DNA of 64,000 bases. Source: Dietzia timorensis (GTDB lineage Bacteria > Actinomycetota > Actinomycetes > Mycobacteriales > Mycobacteriaceae). The position numbers were made by a program, and so were the translations under genes. The notes beneath the pieces were generated by a model. It was not told where the DNA came from and did not search any database. It saw only the letters and a list, made by a program, of their open reading frames with translations. The stretch is from the NCBI RefSeq assembly GCF_001659785.1, contig NZ_CP015961.1:3410001-3474000 (forward strand), read 5' to 3'. Of this stretch, positions 16,448 to 24,792 are shown piece after piece (position 1 is the first letter of the stretch; every line of letters begins with the position of its first letter).

Positions 16448-16477
16448 ACTATCGACTGCCCACAGCACGCTGTTAAC
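16448..16477 (-). promoter_or_regulatory. Promoter of small secreted protein B
   Basis: On the minus strand GTTAACAGC (16469-16477) precedes CGATAGT (16448-16454); the hexamers GTTAAC and GATAGT are 18 bp apart. It lies about 75 bases before the start codon, against about 70 for the paralogue. Confidence 0.6.
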
Positions 16478-16553
16478 CCTTTCGGGCCGAATTTACGTGC
16501 AGTTCACCGGCTCTCGACACGCCAGCGACTCGCTTGCAGCCGCCATACCTGTA

Positions 16554-18017
16554 CTATCGCACCGGGATCGCAACGTACTTCGACTCGACGAATTCTTCGA
16601 TTCCGGTGAGCCCGCCCTCACGACCGAGCCCGGATTGCTTGATCCCACCGAACGGCGCCGCAGGATTCGACACGAGCCCCGTGTTGAACCCGACCATCCC
16701 CGCCTCGAGCTTCTCCGAGATCGTAAAGCCGCGGTCCACGGACTCGGTCATCACGTACGACACGAGCCCGAACTCGGTGCCGTTGGCGAGCTCGATCGCC
16801 TCGGAATCGCTATCGAACGGGATGAGCGCGGCGACGGGACCGAAGACCTCGGTGCTCATCAGCTCCGACTCCGGCGAGACTCCGGACAGCACGGTCGGCG
16901 GGTAGAAGTAGCCGGCGCCGGACGGGCGCTCGCCGCCGCACAGCACCTGCGCGCCGCGCTCGATGGCGTCGCCGACGAGCTTCTCCACCTTGTCGACGGC
17001 CTTGCCCTCGACCAGCGGTCCGACATCGGTGCCGTCTTGCGCGCCATCGCCGACCTTGAGCCCCGACATGCGCTCGGTGACCTTCCGAGAAAATTCCTCG
17101 ATGACGTCGCGGTGCACGAGAATCCGGTTGGCCGCCGTGCACGCCTCGCCCATGTTGCGCATCTTCGCCGCCATCGCCGCATCGACGGCGACATCGAGGT
17201 TCGCGTCCTCGCACACGATGAACGGCGCGTTCCCGCCGAGCTCCATCGAGGTACGCAACACCCCTCGAGCGCACTGCTCGAGCAGCAGCTTCCCGACAGG
17301 TGTAGAGCCGGTAAACGACAGCTTGCGCGCCTTGCCCGAATCGATCCACGGCTCGACGACCGAACCCGGCGACGTCGTACACACCATCGACAGCACGCCG
17401 TCGGGGAGGCCGGCCTCGCGCAGCAGGTCGACCATGTAGAGCGAGGTCAGAGGCGTGAGGTTGGCGGGCTTGTAGACCATCGTGCAGCCGGCGGCGATCG
17501 CCGGGCCGAGCTTTCGGGTGATCATCGCCAGTGGGAAGTTCCACGGCGTGATGAGGATGCAGGGGCCGACCGGCTCCTTGGTGACGATGAAGCGGGTCTT
17601 GCCGTCCGGGCTCTTGCGCGCGTCGCCCGAAATGCGCACCGCCTCCTCTGCGAACCAGCGGAAGAACTCGGCGCCGTAGTTCACCTCGCCCTTCGCCTCC
17701 GCGAGAGGCTTGCCCATCTCCGTGGTCATGAGCAGCGCGATTTCGTCGGCCCGGGAGACCATCAGTTCGTAGGCGCGGCGCAGGATCTCCGACCGTTCGC
17801 GCGAGGGGGTCGCCGCCCACTCGGCCTGAGTGGCCGCGGCGACGTCGATCGCCTCGAGAGCGTCGGCTTCTCCGCCGTCAGCAAGCGTGGCGATGACCTC
17901 GCCGGTGGCGGGGTTCTCCACGTCGAACGTGGCGGACGATTTTGCGTCGCGCCACTGTCCCGAGATGTGGATTCCGGTGCCGAGTCCTTCGATGATGTCG
18001 GCGACTTTGCGGGTCAT
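16554..18017 (-). CDS. NAD(P)-dependent aldehyde dehydrogenase, succinate/glutarate-semialdehyde type
   Basis: A 487-residue aldehyde dehydrogenase. Hallmarks are ILITPWNFPLAMITRKLGPAIAAGC, the Glu of SMELGGNAPFIV, the catalytic Cys in NMGEACTAANR and the EVFGPVA and FGGIKQSGLGREGG segments. TPWNFP with GEACTAANR and the IKQSGLGREGG end places it among GabD/DavD-like semialdehyde dehydrogenases, converting an omega-oxo acid to the dicarboxylate. Its ATG overlaps the stop of the upstream FAD/Fe-S gene (ATGA at 18014-18017). With the aminotransferase two genes upstream it would complete conversion of a GABA-like amino acid to a dicarboxylic acid. Confidence 0.92.
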   Translation of the reverse strand: MTRKVADIIEGLGTGIHISGQWRDAKSSATFDVENPATGEVIATLADGGEADALEAIDVAAATQAEWAATPSRERSEILRRAYELMVSRADEIALLMTTEMGKPLAEAKGEVNYGAEFFRWFAEEAVRISGDARKSPDGKTRFIVTKEPVGPCILITPWNFPLAMITRKLGPAIAAGCTMVYKPANLTPLTSLYMVDLLREAGLPDGVLSMVCTTSPGSVVEPWIDSGKARKLSFTGSTPVGKLLLEQCARGVLRTSMELGGNAPFIVCEDANLDVAVDAAMAAKMRNMGEACTAANRILVHRDVIEEFSRKVTERMSGLKVGDGAQDGTDVGPLVEGKAVDKVEKLVGDAIERGAQVLCGGERPSGAGYFYPPTVLSGVSPESELMSTEVFGPVAALIPFDSDSEAIELANGTEFGLVSYVMTESVDRGFTISEKLEAGMVGFNTGLVSNPAAPFGGIKQSGLGREGGLTGIEEFVESKYVAIPVR

Positions 18018-21000
18018 TGCTGGCCTCCTGGGGGTCGATTCGCGTGGGTGGTCGTGGGCGCCGCGGGTGTGCCGGCGGGATCCGGGTCGAGCAGTTCGAG
18101 CAGGTGGGCGCCTCGGCGCCCGGCGCCGCCCGCGGCCCGGGTCGTGGGGTCTGTCGCGGACAAGTGGGCGACTTGGGCGTGGCAGGAGAACCCGTCCGTG
18201 AGGATAGGCGCGTCCGAGTGCTCGCGCAGCGCGGGCGCGAGCGCCTGCTCGGCGACCGCATCGGCGACCTCCTCGTGACCTGCGGTGAAGCCGAAGTCCC
18301 CCGCGATCCCGCAGCAGCCGGTCGCCTCGACCACGCTCCCCACACCCAGGGCTGAGAGCGTCTGGCGCTGCACCCTGTTGCCGAAGGTCGCGTATTCGTG
18401 GCAATGCGTTTGCACGATGACGGCGGACGGCGCGTCCCCACCCGGCCACGCCGGCGCCTTCCCGTCCGCGGCCAGGGTGCCGATGTGGCCCGCAGCCGAG
18501 CGCACGCGTGCGGCGACGCGGCGCGCGCGCTCGGCCTCGGTGCCGTCGATGCCGTCGTTCAACTCGCTCACCAGGCGCGGAAGCTCTTCGTGGAGGGTTG
18601 CAGCGCAGCTCGGTTCGACGACGACGATGGGCACCTCGGCCCCGCCTTCGCCGCGCACGCCGTCGAGGAATTCCGCGGTCTTGCGCAGGGTGCGCCGTGC
18701 CGCGCCGAGCCGGCCGGTGGTGACGTGGGTGAGCCCGCAGCAATGCTCGGCGCTGCACGCGACCGAGGAGTGCGTCCCGCCGAGCACGCGCGCGGCCGCG
18801 CCGGCGACCTGCGGCCGCAGCCCGCGGGTAAACGAGTCGATAAACAACACTACTTCCGTCGAGTTGCGCAGCGCGGCGGGCGCGGACTTTGGATCCTTGG
18901 CATGCCACACCGTGTCCGGTACACGGCCCATCTCCGCGCGCACATCGGCGGCGCGAGCGAATTCGGGCAACGTCCGGTTCTTTCCGAGCCCGCCTGCACG
19001 CGCGCCGAGCTGCCCGAGCCGCGTCCGCAGCACGCGGTTGAGGAGCCCGGCGAGATAAGGGGTCACCTTGAGCCACAGTGGCAGCAACCCGAGCGAGTAG
19101 TGCGCGAGCGGGCGCAGGCGCCGCGCGTAGTGGCGCGAGAGGAACTCGGACTTGAATGTCGCCATGTCCACGCCGGTCGGACAGTCCGAGGAGCACGCCT
19201 TGCATGACAGGCACAGCTCGAGCGACTCGGCTACCTCTGTCGAGGACCACTCCGCCTCGATGCGCTCGCCGCGCACGAACTCCTGTAACACCCGGGCGCG
19301 CCCGCGCGTGGAGTCCTTCTCGTCGCCGGTGGCGCGGAACGACGGACACATCACCCCACCCGAGCTGGTCCGGCAGCGGCCGACGCCGATGCACGCCTGC
19401 ACCGGATGCTGCCCGTCGCCCGAGGTGAGCAGGCCGAGGTCGCGGTGGCCAATGCCGGCGAGGGCGAGGTCGGCGTCCATGGGCCGCGTCTCGCGCAGCC
19501 CGCCGGGCGCGAGCAGCTCGGCCGGGTCCCAGATCTGCACGAACCGCTCGAACGCGCCCAGCATCTCCGGTGAATACATGATCGGCAGCAGCTCCGAGCG
19601 CGCCCGCCCGTCGCCGTGCTCCCCGGACAGCGACCCCTCGTACTTGACCGCCAGGTGCGCGGCGTCCGTGCAGAACGCGCGGAACACTCCGCGCCCGTCT
19701 TCCGAGCGCAGGTCGAAATTGATGCGGATGTGCATGCATCCCGCGCCGAAATGTCCGTACATGACGCCGGTCAGTCCGTGGCTGCCCAGGAGTTCGCGGA
19801 ATTCGCCCAGGTATCCGGCGAGAAGCTCCGGCCGCACCGCCGAATCCTCCCAGCCCGGCCACGTGGAGAACGTCGCGCCGGTCTCCGGATCGGTGAGGGT
19901 GGAGCTGAGCCCGGCGCCGTCCTCCCGGACGCGCCACAGGTCCGCCCGCTCGCCAGGGTCGTCGATGCGGCGCAGGTCCAGCACGTGGCCATCGGAGCGA
20001 AGATCGTCCGAGAGCAGGTCGGCATTGGGGAAGCCTCCTCCGGCGTCATCCGCTGCACCTTCGCCGTCCGCCGGCTCCTCGAACTCGATAAAAAGCCAGG
20101 CGTGGCCTTCGGGGAGGTCGGCGACGGCGTCCGGGCCGCGGCGCACGCGCATCGTCTGGACGATGATCTCGTCGATCCCCTCGATCGCCGTGGGGCGGTG
20201 GCGCAGCAACAGCGGGACGTCGCGCGCGGCGTCGACGACGTCGGCGTATCCGGCGACGATGAGCGAGGTGCGCTGGGATTTCGGGACGATCGTCACGGTC
20301 GCCGACGTGATGACGGCGCAGGTCCCCTCGCTCCCGACGAGGGCGCGCGCGACATCGAATCCCTCCTCGGGCAGCAGGTGGCGCAGGTGGTAGCCCGACA
20401 CCTGGCGCGGGATGCGGCCGAGCTCGACGCGGATCGCGGCGAGGTGATCGGAGGCGAGCTCGCGGAGCTCGCGCTCGAGGTGTTCGGCGCGGGCGCGAGC
20501 GGGCCCGTCATCCGGGTCGGTGGCGCGGACCCCGGAGCGCGTCGCGGTGAGGCGAAGCCCGTCGGAGGTGACCAGGCGCAGTTCGACGACGTGGTCGGCG
20601 GTGCGGCCGTGGCGCACCGAGTGGTTGCCGCACGCATCGTTGCCGATGGCGCCGCCGAGGCACGCGCGGGACTGGCTCGACGGGTCCGGCGCGAAGGTGA
20701 GACGCGAATCGGTCGCGGAGTGGACGGCGGCGCGGATGTGGGTGAGCACGGCGCCGGTTTCCGCGGTCGCGGTACCGGCGGCCTCGTCCACGGACAGCAC
20801 ACGATTCATGTGGCGTGAGAGATCGAGAATGAGGCCAGTGCCGATGGCATTGCCGGCCATCGAGGTTCCGCCGCCGCGGGCTGTCGCCGGGACGCCGAGC
20901 CGGTGGCACACCGCGAGCGCCGCGGCGACCTCGTCCTCGGTGCGCGGGAAGAGCACGGCCATCGGCACGACGCGGTAGTTCGAGGCGTCGAAGGTGTACT

Positions 21001-21136
21001 CGGCCACGCGCCGCGCCGAATACTCCGGATCGAGCCCGGCCGAGCGCAGCGCAGCGACGAGCTCGTCCACGGAGGCCGCGGACCGCGCCGGCTCCGCGGC
21101 GGGCGGTGCGGGCGCGGCGGAGGGCGGGTTGGTCAT
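18014..21136 (-). CDS. FAD- and Fe-S-containing D-2-hydroxyacid dehydrogenase, YdiJ-like
   Basis: A 1040-residue fused oxidoreductase. Residues about 20-550 are a VAO-type FAD domain (ATARGGGTSMAGNAIGTGLILD, FAPDPSSQSRACLGGAIGNDACG, GSEGTCAVI, YGHFGAGCMHIRI, SGEHGDGRARSE). A ferredoxin-like region follows with CIGVGRC and LCLSCKACSSDCPTGVD, then two CCG-type segments ending CCGLTHVTTGR and CCGIAGDFGF. The length and order match E. coli YdiJ, a D-2-hydroxyglutarate dehydrogenase (about 1018 residues), more than short GlcD-type proteins. It is coupled to the aldehyde dehydrogenase and follows the aminotransferase by four bases. Substrate assignment is inference. Confidence 0.88.
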   Translation of the reverse strand: MTNPPSAAPAPPAAEPARSAASVDELVAALRSAGLDPEYSARRVAEYTFDASNYRVVPMAVLFPRTEDEVAAALAVCHRLGVPATARGGGTSMAGNAIGTGLILDLSRHMNRVLSVDEAAGTATAETGAVLTHIRAAVHSATDSRLTFAPDPSSQSRACLGGAIGNDACGNHSVRHGRTADHVVELRLVTSDGLRLTATRSGVRATDPDDGPARARAEHLERELRELASDHLAAIRVELGRIPRQVSGYHLRHLLPEEGFDVARALVGSEGTCAVITSATVTIVPKSQRTSLIVAGYADVVDAARDVPLLLRHRPTAIEGIDEIIVQTMRVRRGPDAVADLPEGHAWLFIEFEEPADGEGAADDAGGGFPNADLLSDDLRSDGHVLDLRRIDDPGERADLWRVREDGAGLSSTLTDPETGATFSTWPGWEDSAVRPELLAGYLGEFRELLGSHGLTGVMYGHFGAGCMHIRINFDLRSEDGRGVFRAFCTDAAHLAVKYEGSLSGEHGDGRARSELLPIMYSPEMLGAFERFVQIWDPAELLAPGGLRETRPMDADLALAGIGHRDLGLLTSGDGQHPVQACIGVGRCRTSSGGVMCPSFRATGDEKDSTRGRARVLQEFVRGERIEAEWSSTEVAESLELCLSCKACSSDCPTGVDMATFKSEFLSRHYARRLRPLAHYSLGLLPLWLKVTPYLAGLLNRVLRTRLGQLGARAGGLGKNRTLPEFARAADVRAEMGRVPDTVWHAKDPKSAPAALRNSTEVVLFIDSFTRGLRPQVAGAAARVLGGTHSSVACSAEHCCGLTHVTTGRLGAARRTLRKTAEFLDGVRGEGGAEVPIVVVEPSCAATLHEELPRLVSELNDGIDGTEAERARRVAARVRSAAGHIGTLAADGKAPAWPGGDAPSAVIVQTHCHEYATFGNRVQRQTLSALGVGSVVEATGCCGIAGDFGFTAGHEEVADAVAEQALAPALREHSDAPILTDGFSCHAQVAHLSATDPTTRAAGGAGRRGAHLLELLDPDPAGTPAAPTTTHANRPPGGQQ

Positions 21137-21140
21137 ATGA

Positions 21141-22427
21141 CTAGGCTCCCACCACCGCGCGTACGGCGCGGGCGAACCGCTCGGTCCCGGTCTTGACCTC
21201 CTCCGACGTCACAACCAATGGGGGGATGATGCGCACTACGTTGCCCGTGGGACCGCACGTGAGCGTGAGGAGGTCCTCGTCGATGCACGCCTGCTGTACG
21301 GCGCCGGCCAGCCGCGCGGCCTCGGCCGCCTCCTCGCTGCCGGCGTTCGCCGTGGGGTTGCCGAACTCGATGCCGAGCATGAGCCCGGTGCCGCGGATGT
21401 CGCAGATCTCGCTGACGCCGTCCAGCTCCGAGCGCAGACCCGCGAGGAGCTCCTCGCCGCGCACGCGGGAGTTCTCCACGAGCCCCTCGCGCTCGATGAC
21501 CCCGAGGGTCGCAACGCCCGCGGCCGCGGCGACCGCGTTGCCGCCGTACGTACCGCCCTGCGAGCCGGGCCAGGCCTTGTTCATGAGGTCGCGGGAGGCG
21601 GCCATCGCGGAGATCGGGAAGCCCGAGGCGATGCCCTTCGCGGTGATGAGCACGTCGGGGCGAAGCCCCTCGGTGTGCTGGTGGCCCCAGAACTTGCCGG
21701 TGCGGCCGCAGCCGGCCTGCACCTCGTCGAGCACGAGCAGCGCGCCGTGGCGCTCGGTGCGCTCGCGCAGCCCGGCGAGGTAGCGCTGCGGCACGGCCAT
21801 GTAGCCGCCGTCGCCGAGGAACGGCTCGACGAGGACCGCCGCCAGCTCGTTCGGCGCGACGCGGGTGGCGAGGAGGAAGTCGAATTCTTTGAGGGCATAG
21901 TCGACCGCCTCGTCCTCCGTCATACCCAGGCGGAGGGCATGGGGGAATGACGTCGTGGCCACGCCGGACATCAAGGGACCGAAGCCTGCGGAGAACTTCG
22001 TCCCGGCGGTCGTCAGCGACGCGGCGGCGACGGTGCGGCCGTGGAACCCGCCCTGGACGGTGACGATGTACGGGCGGCCCGTGGCCATCCGGGCCAGGCG
22101 CACGGCGGACTCGACGGCCTCGGAGCCGGAGTTCGCGTAGAACACCGAGTCGAGCCCTTCGGGGAGGAACTCGCCGAGCTTATCGGTGAGCTCGAGCAGC
22201 GGCTGGTGCATGACCGTCGTGTACTGGGCGTGGATGATCTTCCCGCACTGCTCGCGTGCCGCGGCGACGACGTCGGGGTGGCAGTGCCCGGTGCTCGTGA
22301 CTCCGATGCCGGTGGTGAAGTCGAGGTAGTCGCGTCCGTCGGTGCCGTGGATCCACGATCCGGAGGCGTGGTCGACGACAACAGGGGTGGCCTGCTTGAG
22401 GAGTGGCGATAGCGATGCGTTGCTCAT
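21141..22427 (-). CDS. Class III PLP-dependent aminotransferase, GABA-transaminase-like
   Basis: A 428-residue class III aminotransferase. Motifs: GTDGRDYLDFTTGIGVTSTGHCHP, FYANSGSEAVESAVRLAR, GGFHGRT, LVLDEVQAGCGRTGKFWG and the PLP Lys in LITAKGIASGFP. These fit omega-amino-acid transaminases such as GabT or DavT. The ATG at 22427 begins the conserved sequence; no ribosome-binding site is seen and the predicted -10 is seven bases upstream, so a leaderless message is plausible. It is the first gene of a three-gene operon with the YdiJ-like enzyme and the semialdehyde dehydrogenase, and is divergent from a 2-hydroxyacid dehydrogenase across the shared GntR operator. Confidence 0.92.
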   Translation of the reverse strand: MSNASLSPLLKQATPVVVDHASGSWIHGTDGRDYLDFTTGIGVTSTGHCHPDVVAAAREQCGKIIHAQYTTVMHQPLLELTDKLGEFLPEGLDSVFYANSGSEAVESAVRLARMATGRPYIVTVQGGFHGRTVAAASLTTAGTKFSAGFGPLMSGVATTSFPHALRLGMTEDEAVDYALKEFDFLLATRVAPNELAAVLVEPFLGDGGYMAVPQRYLAGLRERTERHGALLVLDEVQAGCGRTGKFWGHQHTEGLRPDVLITAKGIASGFPISAMAASRDLMNKAWPGSQGGTYGGNAVAAAAGVATLGVIEREGLVENSRVRGEELLAGLRSELDGVSEICDIRGTGLMLGIEFGNPTANAGSEEAAEAARLAGAVQQACIDEDLLTLTCGPTGNVVRIIPPLVVTSEEVKTGTERFARAVRAVVGA

Positions 22428-22434
22428 AACGGAA

Positions 22435-22483
22435 AGTCTGTAGGCCGAAACCAGAATTGTCAACGGTAGGATTGTAGACAATC
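22435..22483. promoter_or_regulatory. Divergent promoter region with second GntR operator
   Basis: GATTGTAGACAATC (22470-22483) matches the amidase operator in 13 of 14 bases, and TAGGATTGT precedes it in both places. On the minus strand TTGACA (22458-22463) and CAGACT (22435-22440) are 17 bp apart and predict a start at the aminotransferase ATG. The operator centre is about 50 bp upstream of both divergent start points, so it could activate as well as repress. Confidence 0.65.
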
Positions 22484-22531
22484 TTACGAATTTCGTTTCC
22501 ATTCCCGTCGGGGGTCTATACGGTGGGAGGC

Positions 22532-23527
22532 ATGAGCGAGAATTCGAGCACTTCCGGGCAGGCCACCCCCATCGTCGTCATGTTGTCCGCGGACGGGGTC
22601 GCGCCGCCGAGCAACCTCAGCGCGATCCGGCAGGTCGCCGAGGTCCGCGAGGCCACCGCAGAGACGCTCGCAGGCGCCCTTCCCGGCGCCGACGTGTTGT
22701 TCGTGTGGGACATCTTCTCCGGCGCGCTCGCCGCGGCGTGGGACGCGGCCGATTCGCTGCGCTGGGTGCACGTCGCGGCGGCGGGCGTGGACAAGATCCT
22801 CTTCGACGGGCTGCGCTCCTCGGACGTACTGCTCACCAACGCGCGCGGCACCTTCGACGAGCCGATCGCCGAATACGTTCTCGCGTGCGTGTTCGCGAAC
22901 GACAAGTTGCTCCACGAGTCCGAGGCGTTCCAACGCGCCGAGCAGTGGCGCTGGCGCGAGACCCGCAAGGTCGCCGGGCGGCACGCGCTCGTCGTCGGCA
23001 CGGGCGCGATCGGCCGCGCGATCGCCCGCAAGCTCCGCGCCGTGGGCCTCGACGTGCGCGGCGCGGGCCGGACCGTGCGCGAGTCCGACCCCGATTTCGG
23101 CGAGGTCGTCGACTCCGGCGCCCTCGCCGACCACCTCGCGGGCGTCGACCATCTCGTCATGGTCGCCCCGCTCACCGACGCCACGCGAGGGATGCTCGGC
23201 GCGGACGAGCTAGCGGCGCTGCCGGACGGCGCGCACGTCGTCAATGTCGGCCGCGGCCCGCTTATCGACCAACCGGCTCTGACGTCGGAGATCGCATCCG
23301 GCAGGATCACCGCGCATCTCGACGTTCTCGTCGAAGAGCCGCTGCCCGCAGGAGATCCGCTGTGGGAGCTGCCCGGCGCGCACATCAGCGCACACCTGTC
23401 GGGCGATGTCGTCGGCTGGCGCGACACGCTGGCCGCGCAGTTCCTGGGCAAGCTTCGCGACTACGCCTCCGGCACGGAGCCGGGCCCGGCCGTCGATAAG
23501 GAGCGCGGGTACGTCCCGGGCCCGTGA
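22532..23527 (+). CDS. NAD-dependent D-2-hydroxyacid dehydrogenase
   Basis: A 331-residue member of the D-isomer 2-hydroxyacid dehydrogenase family. The Rossmann motif is VVGTGAIGRAIA, the substrate loop HVAAAGVDK, the catalytic Arg lies in VNVGRGPLID, Glu in LDVLVEEPLP, and the acid-base His in ISAHLSGD. The ATG at 22532 follows GGGAGG too closely for normal spacing, while CTATAC ends about 11 bases upstream, so the message may be leaderless. It would interconvert a 2-oxo acid and its D-2-hydroxy acid, the class of compound the divergent YdiJ-like enzyme would oxidise. The shared operator ties it to that operon. Confidence 0.9.
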   Translation: MSENSSTSGQATPIVVMLSADGVAPPSNLSAIRQVAEVREATAETLAGALPGADVLFVWDIFSGALAAAWDAADSLRWVHVAAAGVDKILFDGLRSSDVLLTNARGTFDEPIAEYVLACVFANDKLLHESEAFQRAEQWRWRETRKVAGRHALVVGTGAIGRAIARKLRAVGLDVRGAGRTVRESDPDFGEVVDSGALADHLAGVDHLVMVAPLTDATRGMLGADELAALPDGAHVVNVGRGPLIDQPALTSEIASGRITAHLDVLVEEPLPAGDPLWELPGAHISAHLSGDVVGWRDTLAAQFLGKLRDYASGTEPGPAVDKERGYVPGP

Positions 23528-23592
23528 TTTCGGCACCTCCGCCGTCATGGGCGATGGGCTGTGGATGCGGGGTGCGCGCACCCCAGACGCGC

Positions 23593-23660
23593 GAAAACCG
23601 CCTGACCGTGTGCGACGCCGGAATTGGTTCCGGCGCGTGAGCACAGGCCAGGCGGTTTTC
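23593..23660. terminator. Three-tier bidirectional terminator
   Basis: GAAAACCGCCTG (23593-23604) pairs with CAGGCGGTTTTC (23649-23660). Inside it TGTGC (23609-23613) pairs with GCACA (23641-23645), and CGCCGGAA (23616-23623) with TTCCGGCG (23628-23635) around TTGG. The outer stem gives a T-run in both directions, fitting its place between convergent genes. Confidence 0.85.
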
Positions 23661-23703
23661 TTCGCGAAATGAACCGCCCGCGGGTCTCGCGGGATGGAGG
23701 GTA

Positions 23704-24486
23704 TTACTCCTCCGCACCGCCGCTGAGCGAGGAGGTGTCCAGCGAACCGGACTCGTCGCCCGAGCCCTGCTCTGCGGAGCCCTGGTCGCCCGAGCCCTCG
23801 CCGGAGCCCGAGAGGGAGCTGTCCTCGGAACCGGCTTCGAGCCCGGCTTCCGAACCGGCCTGCGACGCGGTGGCCGAGGCGGTCTCGGGGCCTTCGCTCG
23901 ATGCGGCCGTCAGCCCGGCCTCGAGGCCGGCAGCCGAACCGGCGGCGAGTGCGTTCTCGGCAGAGCCGGAGCCCTCTTCGCCCTCTTCGCCCTGGTACTG
24001 GGCGACATCCTGGGCCTCGCCCTCGGCATCGTCGGCCGGGGTCTCGGCGTCGTCGGCCGGAGCCTCTTCGCTGATGCCCTCGAGGGAGCCCTCGGGAAGG
24101 AAGCCGGACAGCGAGCCGAGCAGGCCGGCGTCGTCGCCCTCTTCAGGAGCTTCCTCACCCTCGTCGTCTGCCGGGGCCTCTTCGCTGATGCCGGCGAGCG
24201 AGCCGGTGGACTCCTCGGCGTCGTCACCCTGGTCGGCGTCGTCCTCTGCCGGGGCGTCCTCGCTGATGCCGGCGAGCGAACCGTCGGTGGCGGTCGCGTC
24301 GTCCTCGGCCGGAGCCTGCTCTGCCGCAGCGGCGGGGGCAACGTCCTCGGGTGCGTCCGCGGCCTGTGCGAAGGCCGGGGCGAAGAGCGCGACACCAATG
24401 CCGAGCGCGCCGGCGCCTGCAGCGGCGGCAACGGTGCGGTTGGTCGTGGTGCGGTGCTTACCGGTGGTCTTGTTCAGATCTGCCAT
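23704..24486 (-). CDS. Exported acidic repeat protein
   Basis: A 260-residue protein of low complexity. A 30-40-residue N terminus ends in the hydrophobic AAAAGAGALGIGVALFAPAFAQA, a probable signal peptide cut after AQA. The mature part is very rich in Ala, Glu, Asp, Ser and Gly. The unit GSL(A/E)GISE(D/E)APA(E/D)D occurs at about residues 69, 95 and 133, each followed by an acidic spacer; the C-terminal third is Ser/Gly/Glu-rich. No sortase motif or transmembrane anchor is seen. GGAGGA lies at good spacing before the ATG. I recognise no family; a wall-associated or ion-binding role is possible but unproven. Confidence 0.75.
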   Translation of the reverse strand: MADLNKTTGKHRTTTNRTVAAAAGAGALGIGVALFAPAFAQAADAPEDVAPAAAAEQAPAEDDATATDGSLAGISEDAPAEDDADQGDDAEESTGSLAGISEEAPADDEGEEAPEEGDDAGLLGSLSGFLPEGSLEGISEEAPADDAETPADDAEGEAQDVAQYQGEEGEEGSGSAENALAAGSAAGLEAGLTAASSEGPETASATASQAGSEAGLEAGSEDSSLSGSGEGSGDQGSAEQGSGDESGSLDTSSLSGGAEE

Positions 24487-24695
24487 GGAAGTCCTCCAAT
24501 CAGATGACTCTTGGGCATCTTTGGTTTGGCGTGGCGCCGATCGGTACTCGGTCGATCGGGCACGGTTCCGACCATAAGGGCACTTTCGCGTCCGGTTCGA
24601 AATAGGTTTGTTGCAATTCTTTAATATTCCGGGCTTCGATCCGGCGCGAGTCTTTCTGGCCAAGACGCTCGGCGTGTGCCGCATAACAGCAAGGA

Positions 24696-24709
24696 TTTGG
24701 GCGCCCAAA
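24696..24709. promoter_or_regulatory. Perfect 14-bp palindrome
   Basis: TTTGGGCGCCCAAA reads the same on both strands and lies about 210 bases before the acidic protein start. A partial copy, TTTGGG followed by AGCGCTCC, is at 24812-24825. The cognate regulator is unknown. Confidence 0.45.
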
Positions 24710-24776
24710 CCCCGATTTGGACGGCGATCCAGATCACATCTTCCTAAACGAGAAATCGGAAACTTGCGCGATTTTA

Positions 24777-24792
24777 TGTGACCCAACTCACA
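24777..24792. promoter_or_regulatory. CRP/GlxR-type cAMP receptor site
   Basis: TGTGACCCAACTCACA matches the TGTGA-N6-TCACA consensus exactly and is flanked by TTTTA and CAAAA. GlxR in Corynebacterium and Crp in Mycobacterium bind this sequence. It is about 290 bases upstream of the acidic repeat protein and 144 bases beyond the end of the LysR gene, so the former is the likelier target. Confidence 0.75.

Noticed and set aside
16119-18278. Long open frames antisense to real genes, for example 16119-18278, 28011-29711, 36073-36897, 40216-41802 and 54033-56582.
   Set aside because: They lie opposite genes with clear catalytic motifs, have Arg-rich or low-information products, and follow from high GC at third positions.
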